Of a stretch of DNA of 64,000 nucleotides, positions 45,455 through 54,567 are shown in pieces. The notes beneath the pieces were generated by a model, which was given only the letters and a program-made list of their open reading frames with translations, was not told where the DNA came from and made no database searches. How positions within the stretch are numbered: the first letter of the stretch is position 1; each line of letters begins with the position of its first letter. The stretch spans positions 434,001 to 498,000 of the forward strand of contig NZ_DATMFT010000021.1 in NCBI RefSeq assembly GCF_035556095.1. Reading direction: 5' to 3'. The stretch is from Parapedobacter sp035556095. GTDB lineage: Bacteria > Bacteroidota > Bacteroidia > Sphingobacteriales > Sphingobacteriaceae. The translations under genes were made by a program, and so were the position numbers.

Positions 45455-45655
45455 CTAAATATCTTTTCTGATTAATGCTACGATGAACATTGCGGCTAAG
45501 ATTACGATTGTGATGCCCGCGCTGATCCATAACGGAGACAATACCCACCACCATGTCCAGTTTATGGTGCCGATGAGTTTAAGAACGATAAATACAATTG
45601 TTAGCAAACCGGTAAATCCGATACCTGTACTGCTAGATGATGAATTGTTGCTCAT
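45455..45655 (-). CDS. Small two-TM phage membrane protein
   Basis: 66 residues from the ATG at 45655. The open frame extends upstream to 45925, but this part overlaps the next gene and is Arg/His-rich and non-coding. After a Ser-rich start (MSNNSSSSSTGIGFTGLL), two helices follow: LTIVFIVLKLIGTINWTWWW and WISAGITIVILAAMFIVALI. I recall this type as a widespread phage transmembrane family with a Trp-rich centre. A holin-like role is possible but not shown. It overlaps the upstream gene's stop by 4 bases. Confidence 0.7.
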   Translation of the reverse strand: MSNNSSSSSTGIGFTGLLTIVFIVLKLIGTINWTWWWVLSPLWISAGITIVILAAMFIVALIRKDI

Positions 45656-45870
45656 GATAATAGTTTTTGTTTGATTAATTTTTCGAATGCTCGTTCGTAT
45701 TGTTCGGTGTGCCCGTCTTTGGTAGCGACGTAGTCGTACCAGGTGCGCGTAATGAACGCGCTGCCGTGGATGTGCTCGGGCTCTTCGCGGTACAGCCGCT
45801 TTACCTCGTAGCCGTGAGATGCAAGGGATTTTAAGATTTCTTCGTCGGTGAAGTGTAGGGTGAGTTTCAT
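45652..45870 (-). CDS. Small phage protein of unknown function
   Basis: 72 residues (MKLTLHFTDEEILKSLASHG). It lies 6 bases downstream of the PAPS-reductase-like gene and overlaps the start of the small membrane gene. No motif is recognised. Confidence 0.55.
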   Translation of the reverse strand: MKLTLHFTDEEILKSLASHGYEVKRLYREEPEHIHGSAFITRTWYDYVATKDGHTEQYERAFEKLIKQKLLS

Positions 45871-45876
45871 AGTTGA

Positions 45877-46848
45877 TTACATTGGTCCGCAGCTTTCGCC
45901 GTAGGCGCCAGCTGGAAGAATCCATTCTTCGTTATCGTTGAAAATGATTTGTTGGTCGTATACTTGGGAAGTGGCCATCCTCGCCAGTTCCGGGGTAATG
46001 TCATTGTATGGCCTGCCCAGGGCAATAAGGTCCCTGAGCGTCATGTTCCGTTTGATGGTGACGCCGAAAGAATCCTCATACATCATAATCTCATCGCCCT
46101 GGTTCGGACTGATGGTGTATGCGCTGGCGAACTGGTCGGCATTACCGAAGATGCAGAACTTGCAGCTGCAGCGGCTCCATCCAAGGTAATAGCAGGGGTG
46201 GACGCGGACGCGGTACCGCTCGATGATATCCCAGACCCTTCCTTCTTTCCAGTCGCGTATAGGACGCCAGCGGTCAACTATTCGCCAATTCTTTTTGCCC
46301 TCCCTTAAATCTGCACGGTCAGGCTCATGTATTTCGTATGCCGCCCTTGCCTTACTTTCCTCACCGCGTTCACCGGATATGACCAGAACCTTCCTTTGTA
46401 AAAATCTGCCCTGATTACGGATGGCGGTCGTCATGACATCAATCTTTAGGTACGACGAACACCATCTGACGGATAGGTCTACCGATATCTGCGGGAATTT
46501 TTGTCTGGTAGCTTTAGTTGCCCTTGTGCCTCGTTTTGAGACGCCAATACTACCGTCTGGTAGCTCAAAATAGTTTGGTTGTGTGTAGGCGTTTTCCCGA
46601 AGCATTTCCCGCTTAAAACCTCCTTTTTTCCACGAGAAATACAACGGGACGCCAAACGCAGCAGCAAACTTCCTGCAGTAGTCTGGTGTGACCTCCCAAT
46701 CCATGAAAGTCTCTTCCCGACCGTCGATGTCATGGTGCCACAATTCAATTTTATCTTTCGGGATTCCGATATCAAGCAAATGAAGGAAGCAGGATATCGA
46801 ATCCTTGCCGCCTGAAAATGCTACTATGTATTTGTCGTATCCTTTCAT
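45877..46848 (-). CDS. PAPS-reductase/ATP-pyrophosphatase family protein
   Basis: 323 residues. The PP-loop SGGKDS sits at 12-17. Downstream are WCSSYLKIDV, VISGERGEESKARA and a clustered Cys motif SRCSCKFCIFGN that could bind an Fe-S cluster. Relatives activate a carbonyl or oxygen with ATP, and include PAPS reductase and DndC, the phosphorothioation enzyme. DndB, D and E are absent. It overlaps the C5-methyltransferase gene by 4 bases, so the protein may act on nucleotides or DNA. Note that phages carry such genes often; the substrate is unresolved. Confidence 0.85.
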   Translation of the reverse strand: MKGYDKYIVAFSGGKDSISCFLHLLDIGIPKDKIELWHHDIDGREETFMDWEVTPDYCRKFAAAFGVPLYFSWKKGGFKREMLRENAYTQPNYFELPDGSIGVSKRGTRATKATRQKFPQISVDLSVRWCSSYLKIDVMTTAIRNQGRFLQRKVLVISGERGEESKARAAYEIHEPDRADLREGKKNWRIVDRWRPIRDWKEGRVWDIIERYRVRVHPCYYLGWSRCSCKFCIFGNADQFASAYTISPNQGDEIMMYEDSFGVTIKRNMTLRDLIALGRPYNDITPELARMATSQVYDQQIIFNDNEEWILPAGAYGESCGPM

Positions 46849-48338
46849 GCTGCCTTGATATTTTGTTTGTACTTCAATACCGCGGATACATTAGGTGATA
46901 CAAGTTTTTCGGCCCATTTTGGCGGAACAGCATTACCGATAAGCCGAACGGCATTCTTGGCCGACAACTTAAGATTTGGACTGGTGAAATACCCTCTCTT
47001 GAATGTGCTGCATGCGCCTAATTCTTCGGGATTCAGAAAGCGGGCTTTGATATCGAAGTCATCCAATAGTGTGACAAGTTGATGCTTAAAATCCGTCATC
47101 ACCGGCGGTAATGGATCATCGAGGGAATGGGTGTTTAATCCTGGGTTTCCATTTGAGTTAAAAAACGTTGCAATAAATTGGATTTTTTCGAACCGGATAG
47201 TAAGTAATTGATGTACATCTCGGGCAGGTATTGTGTTGATTGGGGCATCCAATGTTTGCGATTGAATGGTGCCATAGTATTGGCAAAGTATATTGTTAAC
47301 CGTGGTCATTTGTTTGGTCTGCCAACATAACTGAGGTTTCATGGGTTCGTCAAGCTCATGGTAATTGTCCGTCCGGATATGATCCATGATGAACTTTAAC
47401 TTTTCTACAGTAATCAACTGATGCCTGTTCTCACATGGAATGGTGTTGATTGGTGTGTCTAGGCTCTGAAACCTATTTGCGTTTTCCCCGCCGTAATAGT
47501 GTGCTAAAAACTGATGGAGTTGTGGGTACAGTCTTTTGATGCCGCCAGCGATCCTGCGGAGCGATTTGTAGCATAATGGTTTACGTTGGCCTTTACGAAG
47601 ACCTGTGTTAAACTGCCTTCCGAATATGCTGTTCCCCTCGTTGGAAGTGTCGATGTGCGGTCGACATGACTTCCATTTTTGCTTGCCGTTTGTGCCGCAC
47701 TTGGAGTGGGTGAAATTGGGGAAAGAAACGTTCACGCCCGGGCGATGAAAAAAAGCAAAGTAGCGTACACGTCGTGTGGGTAGACCGTCGTCGGCGGCAT
47801 TTCGTATAGACTCTTTGTATTCGTAACCAAGATCCATTATCGCTTTTTTCCAGCGTTCGAACTCTTCGCCTTGTCTGGATTTAATAGGTTTGTTTTTCGC
47901 GTCGAGCGGCGCCCACTTTTTGAATTCGGGTACATTTTCAATACTGATAACAATTGGCTTAAGGAACTTTAGGTAACGGTACAATTCCCAACCTAAAGTA
48001 TAAGATCCTACTTTCTTTTCTTTGCCGGCATTGGCCCGACTATGATATTTACAGTCGACGGAAGCATGTACCCAGTCTACGTAATCCATTTCGTGTTCAT
48101 CCTGCGTACATACATCCGCCCAATAAACTTTTACCCCTTTGTGCCAGTGGGCATTTGTTTTTATTGCAACCTTATCATGGTTGAGTATCCACTTCGTTTT
48201 TACGCCTGGTAAGTCTTCGACACCAGACGTCCAGCCGCCACCACCAGCGAAGAATTCACCAAACGTAATTATTGAAGGGTCTTCAGTAGTCGAGCTTTCT
48301 ACAAAATTCAAGCTGTACTGTTTTGTGTTAATTCTCAT
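46845..48338 (-). CDS. DNA cytosine-5 methyltransferase (phage-variant motif IV)
   Basis: 497 residues. Motif I FAGGGGW (30-36). Motif IV ASVDCKYHS, with catalytic Cys96 but Asp in place of the usual Pro before it, a variant related to SPECTHHS-type phage enzymes. Motif VI ENV (134-136). Motif VIII PTRRVRY (187-193). The C-terminal region has repeated LDTPINTIPCENRHQLITVE-like segments (also LDAPINTIPARDVHQLLTIR and LDDPLPPVMTDFKHQLVTLL), the target-recognition part. It methylates cytosine in DNA and probably protects phage DNA from restriction. It overlaps neighbours at both ends by 4 bases. Confidence 0.9.
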   Translation of the reverse strand: MRINTKQYSLNFVESSTTEDPSIITFGEFFAGGGGWTSGVEDLPGVKTKWILNHDKVAIKTNAHWHKGVKVYWADVCTQDEHEMDYVDWVHASVDCKYHSRANAGKEKKVGSYTLGWELYRYLKFLKPIVISIENVPEFKKWAPLDAKNKPIKSRQGEEFERWKKAIMDLGYEYKESIRNAADDGLPTRRVRYFAFFHRPGVNVSFPNFTHSKCGTNGKQKWKSCRPHIDTSNEGNSIFGRQFNTGLRKGQRKPLCYKSLRRIAGGIKRLYPQLHQFLAHYYGGENANRFQSLDTPINTIPCENRHQLITVEKLKFIMDHIRTDNYHELDEPMKPQLCWQTKQMTTVNNILCQYYGTIQSQTLDAPINTIPARDVHQLLTIRFEKIQFIATFFNSNGNPGLNTHSLDDPLPPVMTDFKHQLVTLLDDFDIKARFLNPEELGACSTFKRGYFTSPNLKLSAKNAVRLIGNAVPPKWAEKLVSPNVSAVLKYKQNIKAA

Positions 48339-50938
48339 ACAGCCTCCTCAATTAAGTCAAACAACGTAGGTACGGATTGCTTAAGCTCGGTGGCTTTGCA
48401 ATAATTTGAGCCGTCTAAGAAGTACGTTGGATTGAGCTCGATGCCTTTTCCGTAGCGGCCTTTCTCTACTGCGATCATTGGCACGGTACCGATGCCGGCA
48501 AAATAGTCTAACACAACATCGCCGGGGTTACTCATTTGCTCGATGACGCGCTCCACAATATCAATCTGGAACGGGCATACGTGCATTTCTTTACCCAGAC
48601 TCCACTGGGAGCCGTTGAGCGTGCGCATCCGCGTGATGTCGGTCCATACTTCATCTGACCAGCTTTGCGGCTGAAGGATCATGAAGCCCGGCGGCAACTT
48701 GCCCTGCGCTTCCAGCGTTTCGGCAATGGATACGATTTGTTCGAAATCCCAGACATCTTCAAGCGAATGGGTTTTGAATAGCTTGAAAATTGCATCGGGC
48801 TCCAGCTTGGCTACTTCTTCGGGGTTTAGCAAACGGTCGCCCGATGACCGGGTGAACCCATGTGCATCCATTTGCCAACGGGCACGGCTATATCCTTTGC
48901 TCCAATTTTTTGAAGATTTATCGTACATCCGTTTTTCTTTGAGCACGGGAACATCGGCATATGCATTGGACGTATCGGTTGGTGTTTTCCGAAACAGTAA
49001 AAGGTACTCGGGCATGCCGACACCCATTTTACTGCCGTCTTTGCATTGCTCTGACCATCCGAGACGATACGTTTGACTGTTTTCCCTTACCACGTCGGTG
49101 ACTATTGTTTTCATACCGAGATATCCGAAGCCGTGTTTGATGAAGTGGTTGATAACGTCGCAATGGAAGGGATAGGCTGTTTGGTAACCTAGCCCGTTGA
49201 TTCCGCCCGGCACGATGCGATCTTTTACATGGACGGCACATATACGGCCGGGCATGAGAACGCGTAGGGCTTCCGGCGTGGAGAAATCCATTTGCTGGAA
49301 AAATTCCACCGTGTTTTCCGAATGGCCATAATCCGCGTAATTAGGCGAGTACTCATACTGCGTGGCGAATGGAATAGACGTAAGTATCAGTCCTACGCTG
49401 TTGCTTTCGATTCTCGGTAGTTCCAACACGTTGTCGTTGTTGACAAACGAAAAGTTCTGGCCTTTAATTTCAACTCGTTCTACGCCCATTTTTCTAGCCA
49501 ACAGGCTTGCCATGGACGCTTGTGACAATCCGTACTTTCTTACAATTTCTATCATTTTGTTTACCATTTTATCATGTTGCTGCCATTTGTGTTCAAGCTG
49601 TTTGCGAATCTGACGTTCGGCTTCGGTATAGATCAAATCGATTCGTGTGGGGTTTTTCTGGCCGAATCGAACGATGCGGTGGATGGATTGAATGAAGTCG
49701 TTGAATTTGAAACCTATGCCGGAATAGATGGCCCAGTTGCAATGCTTCTGTAAATTGGTGCCGGACCCTAACATGGAAGGTTTAGCCGCGATCTGGGCAA
49801 GTGAGCCGTCGGAGAATTCTGAAACGATCTCTTCGCGTAATTCCAGTTTTTGCGTGCCGAAAACAGCTTTGCTTTTCGGAAAGGTTTTTTGGATGTGACG
49901 ACGTTCGTCTTCCAAGTCATGCCATAGGATGACGTGGCTTTCCGGTGATTCCTGATGTATGGAAAGCATTTTGTCTACCCGCCGTTTGAGGCTCTTCCGT
50001 TTTTCTTTAGCAGAACCATCCAGCCCGATAGCGGCCTCTGCGAAGGCTTTGTATTGGCCATTTCGTTCAACACCGGCATCGTTGTGGTCTGTCGGTATTT
50101 CATGCCAACGAACTTCCATGGGCGGCAATACGTACCCGGAATCGTCTGCCGGGTTGCCGGTAAGGTCTGACGGGACCGAAACGAATAACGCCCAAGATGC
50201 TACCCATAGCCAGAATTCTTCTGTCTTGTGCGGATATATCGTAAGCTTATCGGCTTTGGTACTATCCCGTTTGAAAAAGCGCGTCTTTGCTTGCGAGACA
50301 TCCATAATGCCGAGAAAGTCTGCATATGCCAGCAGTTCGATGTAGTCATTGGGTGATGGCGTGGCCGTGGCGACGAACCGGTAGGGTACGGTTTCGGTAC
50401 CGCGGCGATTGCCATGGACGCCTGCATCGCCGGTGAATAGCCGCATGAATTCACGGAAGGTTTTGGAACCTCCCAATCCCCTGAGTATCGATGCTTCGTC
50501 TAGACTGGCTACGTTGAAAAGGCGTGGGTCCAGTTTTCCGTCGCGCACCGTTTCGTAATTGGTGATGTAAACGCCTGTTTCGGCCGCTTCGTTTATGTTC
50601 CGAATAAATTTGGGGCCGGATGGCCATCCGAGTATTCTGACTGCATCATTACTGAATTCCTGACGGACGCCCAACGGCGCGATGATCAACCCACGGCCAC
50701 CGGTTTTGGTGAGTACGATGCGGACGGTTTCTAACTGTGTGACGGTTTTGTGCAGGCCGAATGAGGCAAAACAGGCACGGCGGCCACCTTCTACCATCCA
50801 TTTTACCATGAGCTTATTGTGGGGTTTGAGCGCAGGATTAACTTCGGAGATTTCACAGTCGAACCCGTCGGGTTGTGCGAGCCTTATTTTGGATTTCAGG
50901 AATTCGTTGTATCGCTGTAGCCTTTCGTTAGTATTCAT
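48335..50938 (-). CDS. Fusion of SNF2/DEAD-like helicase and beta-class DNA methyltransferase
   Basis: 867 residues. The N-terminal half is a superfamily-2 helicase-like module: altered Walker A FASFGLHKTVTQ (58-69; lacks the usual GxGKT spacing), SLDEAS (145-150), FVATATPSPNDY (motif III, 188-199), later HRIVRFGQKNPTRIDLIY (motif VI). The C-terminal half (from about 500) is an amino-methyltransferase with catalytic motif IV TSIPFATQYEY, an unusual form of (S/D)PP(Y/F), then SAM-binding VLDYFAGIGTVPMIA. This order (IV before I) is the beta class, methylating N4-cytosine or N6-adenine. The weak Walker A may mean the helicase half is degenerate. Confidence 0.85.
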   Translation of the reverse strand: MNTNERLQRYNEFLKSKIRLAQPDGFDCEISEVNPALKPHNKLMVKWMVEGGRRACFASFGLHKTVTQLETVRIVLTKTGGRGLIIAPLGVRQEFSNDAVRILGWPSGPKFIRNINEAAETGVYITNYETVRDGKLDPRLFNVASLDEASILRGLGGSKTFREFMRLFTGDAGVHGNRRGTETVPYRFVATATPSPNDYIELLAYADFLGIMDVSQAKTRFFKRDSTKADKLTIYPHKTEEFWLWVASWALFVSVPSDLTGNPADDSGYVLPPMEVRWHEIPTDHNDAGVERNGQYKAFAEAAIGLDGSAKEKRKSLKRRVDKMLSIHQESPESHVILWHDLEDERRHIQKTFPKSKAVFGTQKLELREEIVSEFSDGSLAQIAAKPSMLGSGTNLQKHCNWAIYSGIGFKFNDFIQSIHRIVRFGQKNPTRIDLIYTEAERQIRKQLEHKWQQHDKMVNKMIEIVRKYGLSQASMASLLARKMGVERVEIKGQNFSFVNNDNVLELPRIESNSVGLILTSIPFATQYEYSPNYADYGHSENTVEFFQQMDFSTPEALRVLMPGRICAVHVKDRIVPGGINGLGYQTAYPFHCDVINHFIKHGFGYLGMKTIVTDVVRENSQTYRLGWSEQCKDGSKMGVGMPEYLLLFRKTPTDTSNAYADVPVLKEKRMYDKSSKNWSKGYSRARWQMDAHGFTRSSGDRLLNPEEVAKLEPDAIFKLFKTHSLEDVWDFEQIVSIAETLEAQGKLPPGFMILQPQSWSDEVWTDITRMRTLNGSQWSLGKEMHVCPFQIDIVERVIEQMSNPGDVVLDYFAGIGTVPMIAVEKGRYGKGIELNPTYFLDGSNYCKATELKQSVPTLFDLIEEAV

Positions 50939-51243
50939 CGCATCACTATTTTGCGTTCATCAATCAGTTGCTGCATCACTTCGACCGGGTGTGTGTTGGT
51001 GACAGCCGTGGGGTTGCCGATTTGCTTGAAGCCGACTTTTTGTAGCACGGATTTGTCGGGCGCGCCATACATGTTGATGCGGTGGCCGTTGGTAAGTTCT
51101 AGGGTGTAGCCGATACCGGATGGTGGCTCGGACTGGCCGGGGATGCCCCAGTGGGTTTCGATGATTTCGAACTCGCGTTCTTTGCCGTCGACGAAGCGTT
51201 CGCCGAGGCCGAAGGGGGGTCTGTAAGTGGTGTTGGGTTCCAT
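50935..51243 (-). CDS. Small phage protein of unknown function
   Basis: 102 residues (MEPNTTYRPPFGLGERFVDG), beta-rich with YTLELTNGHRINMYGAPDKS. It overlaps the helicase-methyltransferase gene by 4 bases and lies 9 bases after the primase-helicase gene. It is part of the early operon. No motif is recognised. Confidence 0.55.
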   Translation of the reverse strand: MEPNTTYRPPFGLGERFVDGKEREFEIIETHWGIPGQSEPPSGIGYTLELTNGHRINMYGAPDKSVLQKVGFKQIGNPTAVTNTHPVEVMQQLIDERKIVMR

Positions 51244-51252
51244 AATCGTTTT

Positions 51253-54243
51253 TTAGAATGGTAAATCGTCTGATTTTTTAGCTTTCGGCATACCGTCGTT
51301 GCTTGTTTGCTCGGGCTCTTCGATTTGGAGCGACGGCGGTACGTCAAACTTGGTTTGTATATATATCATATCCTTACTGACTTTTTCGGGGGTGTCGTGC
51401 CAATGGCCGGTGCTCTTATCGAGCTTGCGGACGGTGACACGCATCATGATGCGGGGGGTGGCGCCGCTGGTGTTGATCAGTTCTTTGGGGTTGAGTATGT
51501 AGTTGTTGTACTTGCAGAATGCGCGTAGAGCGCGGCTAAACCGCTGGGTTTTCCATCCGCCGCGATAGCGGAAGTTGAAGTCGTCTCGAGCTTCATCGCG
51601 CGGGACTGGCCGGTCTACTTTATCGCCTATGAGACTGAAATATCCAGCGGCCCATTCTTCGAAATCTGGCCCCATATCTGCGAGCAGATTGCGGCGCGAT
51701 ACGTTGTTCATTGGCGGGTCTATCTTATTGGCTACACTCAGATAGAAGCGTAACGACTGCATCATGTTGACGTAGAAATGGTTCCATTCGGCATCGGTGA
51801 AATCCATGAATAAGTTCTTACCGAAATCGTCGCCGGGCGAACGGCTCTCGAGGTAGTCTGTGGTTTCGCCAGCGATATGATAGAAGTCTGAAAAGACGGT
51901 GTATAGCAGCCGGGCTTCAGTGGATGGGTCGATATTACGAAGTGTGAAATTGGATGTGATGGCGTACTTGCCTACTTTTTCGTAGGGAATGGTGTATGGT
52001 GCCATGTTTTTTGGGTTGACTTTCAATTCGCCCGTGATGGCATCGAAAAAGAACTTGAAGTTGATGTATTCGTCGGCATCGTCGATATATATGTATCGGT
52101 GATGCTCGGTGAGGCCATCGTAGATGTGCGGATTGTCTGTAATCTTAGGGTTGCGGCCACCTAGATAAAAATACCTACGCAGTACGAAAGGCAGCGCCTT
52201 GTGGAAGAGAATGGATTTGCCGGAACGTCCGTGGCTTCCGCCATCGTCGTTGATGTGGTTATCCATCGCGAACACACACCACGGCCGGCGGGGGTCTTTG
52301 AAACGATGGAGCAGGTAGCCCATGGCAAACAGTTTGTTGATAAGGTGCTTTTTCTGCTCGTTTTGTTCGTCGTCGGTGAGTAATGGACCGGCGATGTTGA
52401 ATTTATTTTCAACACGGTAGTCTTCGCGCTCTTCGGGCTTGAGCTTCATGATTTCTTGCTCCAGCTCTTTGCGCCAATGGATGCGACTGGTTTGTATGAG
52501 GTAGTTGAAGAATAGATCTTCGTAGTGATTGACGGTGATATCGTATGTGTCGTGCTCTTCGCTGTAGGTGATGGTAAACGCTGGGGTAGTGGGTTTGTAG
52601 AAGTGCTCGATGACGTCTTGCTGCCAGACGTACCTGTTGACGGCGCCGGGCTTGTGCTGGATGATGTCTTCGCTGGTGATTTGCAGGGTGGTGTTTTGGA
52701 AGATGTAGTATTGTTCGTGTTTATCGGTATCGTTGAATTCGATGTCGATAAATGGCAGGTTGCTAAGGCTTGACTCGCTGAGCTGGGTGGTGCGGTACAT
52801 GGCGTTTCGCAGGTCGTTATCGAGCATGCGTTCTTTGAGGAACTCATGCACGAAGTTTTTCACCTCGTTGCCTTCGGTTTCGCGCACGATATTGCCTTCG
52901 ATCTTGATGAACATGTAGCCTACTTTGCGGGCTTCGGTGGCGAGGCGGTAGAAGCCGTTTTTTGCAAGGAAGTTGTAGGCCTGGACGTTGTTGAACTCGT
53001 AGGTGTAGCCGGTGAGCATGCGCTCGGAACCGCGGCCGGTGTATTGGGGCTTGCGGTCCCAGAACCGATAGGGTAGGGCGGTTTCTACGAGTGTGCGGAA
53101 GGCTTTGGCTTTCCAGTACCGGAAGTAATCTCGCACGTCTTTGCAGGGCTTTCCGCGGTCGCGGTATGTGGCCAGCACCTGAGGCAGCTCGATGGTGTAG
53201 AGATCGAGATAGGTCATGGCTTTTTTGTGGGCCTCGGCGCGGCCGGTGGCGTCGATATCCTGCAGTTGGTAAACCTTATCTGCTATTTTGAGCAAGGCGA
53301 ACCAATGGTTGTCGGTGAAGTCGGCCGTTTCGGAGTTGAGCCATACGGGCCAATAGTCTAGCAATGCGAGGTTGAGCGCATCGGAGCCGCCGGATGCGAG
53401 AATGATTTCGGGTAGCTTTTCGACCTTGCGTTTTTGACGCTGGGTTTCCGGGTCGTCGTCGTTGTATTCTGAATCTTCTTCGACGGCCGCGGCTTCGCGT
53501 TTCTTGTATTCTGACTGGGCGGCTTTGAGGCCGTGCATGTAGTCTTTGGTGCGCTCGCCGATGTAGCTGAACCGGTGGTCTTTGTTTTTTGGCTGGTAGA
53601 TTTTGGCAAAGCCATCTTCGGTGAAGATGAAGATGGGGTACCGTTCGTTGCTGGCGAAGGTCATCACCTTTCGGTTCTTGACCAGACTGTGGCTGACTGC
53701 CGGGTATAGGTTGTAGCGGGCGGTGACGGTTTTGATTTTGGTATATGCTTTTTTGCGCTTTTCTTCGCCACTGAACCATCCGACGTACCGCAGTACGTTG
53801 GGCGCGAACAGGGTTTCGATTTCCTGATCGGTGAAGCTATCGCGCAGTTCGTAGAACTTGTGCCCTTCTTGTTCTTCGCTGGTGGCCGGGCGCTCGCTGT
53901 AGTCGGGCCGTGGGGCGTCTTGCGGTTCCTGGCCGGTGAGGCCGTATTGCTGGGCGAGGTGCTGGATGGCGTCTACATAGCTCAGTCCGTTTTCGTGGGC
54001 ATAGCATAGGATGCCGTTGCGTGGCTGGGAGTCGGAGCCGAAGTCGGTGACGAGCCATACGTCGTAACCTTTGCCGGTGTCTGTTTTCTTGAATAGGGAT
54101 GCAGACGCGGTTTTTTCTTGCCGGATTTTGAACTTACGGTTCTTTTTGTGCTCGCTTTCGGCGGCATCGGGGTATAATTCTTTGATGATGTCGAGTCCGC
54201 CATTGGTGGCTTGGAGTAGTTCGTCTGCGTCTATGTACTGCAT
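51253..54243 (-). CDS. Phage primase-helicase with SSB-like C-terminal tail
   Basis: 996 residues. The N-terminal part resembles a DNA primase: zinc-finger-less start, a Toprim-like ILASGGSDALNLA (281-293) and LQDIDATGR (327-335). The C-terminal ATPase resembles superfamily 3/D5 helicases: Walker A GGSHGRSGKS (668-677), Walker B YIYIDDAD (717-724) and KYAITSNF sensor (759-766). The last residues, MPKAKKSDDLPF, imitate the acidic tip of Bacteroidota SSB proteins (DDLPF), the docking site for replication and repair partners. It is the main replication gene of the phage and lies 21 bases after the DGR accessory gene. Confidence 0.82.
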   Translation of the reverse strand: MQYIDADELLQATNGGLDIIKELYPDAAESEHKKNRKFKIRQEKTASASLFKKTDTGKGYDVWLVTDFGSDSQPRNGILCYAHENGLSYVDAIQHLAQQYGLTGQEPQDAPRPDYSERPATSEEQEGHKFYELRDSFTDQEIETLFAPNVLRYVGWFSGEEKRKKAYTKIKTVTARYNLYPAVSHSLVKNRKVMTFASNERYPIFIFTEDGFAKIYQPKNKDHRFSYIGERTKDYMHGLKAAQSEYKKREAAAVEEDSEYNDDDPETQRQKRKVEKLPEIILASGGSDALNLALLDYWPVWLNSETADFTDNHWFALLKIADKVYQLQDIDATGRAEAHKKAMTYLDLYTIELPQVLATYRDRGKPCKDVRDYFRYWKAKAFRTLVETALPYRFWDRKPQYTGRGSERMLTGYTYEFNNVQAYNFLAKNGFYRLATEARKVGYMFIKIEGNIVRETEGNEVKNFVHEFLKERMLDNDLRNAMYRTTQLSESSLSNLPFIDIEFNDTDKHEQYYIFQNTTLQITSEDIIQHKPGAVNRYVWQQDVIEHFYKPTTPAFTITYSEEHDTYDITVNHYEDLFFNYLIQTSRIHWRKELEQEIMKLKPEEREDYRVENKFNIAGPLLTDDEQNEQKKHLINKLFAMGYLLHRFKDPRRPWCVFAMDNHINDDGGSHGRSGKSILFHKALPFVLRRYFYLGGRNPKITDNPHIYDGLTEHHRYIYIDDADEYINFKFFFDAITGELKVNPKNMAPYTIPYEKVGKYAITSNFTLRNIDPSTEARLLYTVFSDFYHIAGETTDYLESRSPGDDFGKNLFMDFTDAEWNHFYVNMMQSLRFYLSVANKIDPPMNNVSRRNLLADMGPDFEEWAAGYFSLIGDKVDRPVPRDEARDDFNFRYRGGWKTQRFSRALRAFCKYNNYILNPKELINTSGATPRIMMRVTVRKLDKSTGHWHDTPEKVSKDMIYIQTKFDVPPSLQIEEPEQTSNDGMPKAKKSDDLPF

Positions 54244-54264
54244 GTTGTCGTTTCGGCTATTGGG

Positions 54265-54567
54265 TTATGTGAATTCGTGCCAGTCGTTTAATTTTTTGAT
54301 CGTTGCTTTGAAGGGGAACTTGTCTTTGGGCACCATCTGCAGTTGCTTTATCAGGTATGTGCCCGAACAGAAAAGTACCCGTTGCTTGCCTTCATGTTCG
54401 AACGATAGGTGAAGGCAGTTTCGGCCCAGTTCGGGTTTGATGATGCTCTTTTCTACCTTCCAATCGAGTACTGTGATTTCGATGTTCAGGATATCGGTTA
54501 TTGCCATCTTCTTGCCTACAAAGCCTTTCATTTCGGCCTTGATGTTTAAGTCCTTGAAACTGATCAT
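54265..54567 (-). CDS. Small protein overlapping the RT gene, candidate DGR accessory factor
   Basis: 100 residues (MISFKDLNIKAEMKGFVGKK; then CLHLSFEHEGKQRVLF and VPKDKFPFKATIKKLNDWHE). It looks beta-rich, perhaps OB-fold-like, unlike the four-helix Avd proteins usual in DGRs. Its start lies inside the RT gene in another reading frame, and the overlap is 176 bases. I recall related small proteins adjacent to DGR RTs or primases in Bacteroidota phages. Position suggests a role in cDNA synthesis or replication, but this is unproven. Confidence 0.55.
   Translation of the reverse strand: MISFKDLNIKAEMKGFVGKKMAITDILNIEITVLDWKVEKSIIKPELGRNCLHLSFEHEGKQRVLFCSGTYLIKQLQMVPKDKFPFKATIKKLNDWHEFT

Noticed and set aside
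45877..46848. DndC of a phosphorothioation system
   Set aside because: DndB, DndD and DndE are missing, and PAPS-reductase-like genes are common in phages; kept as a general family call.
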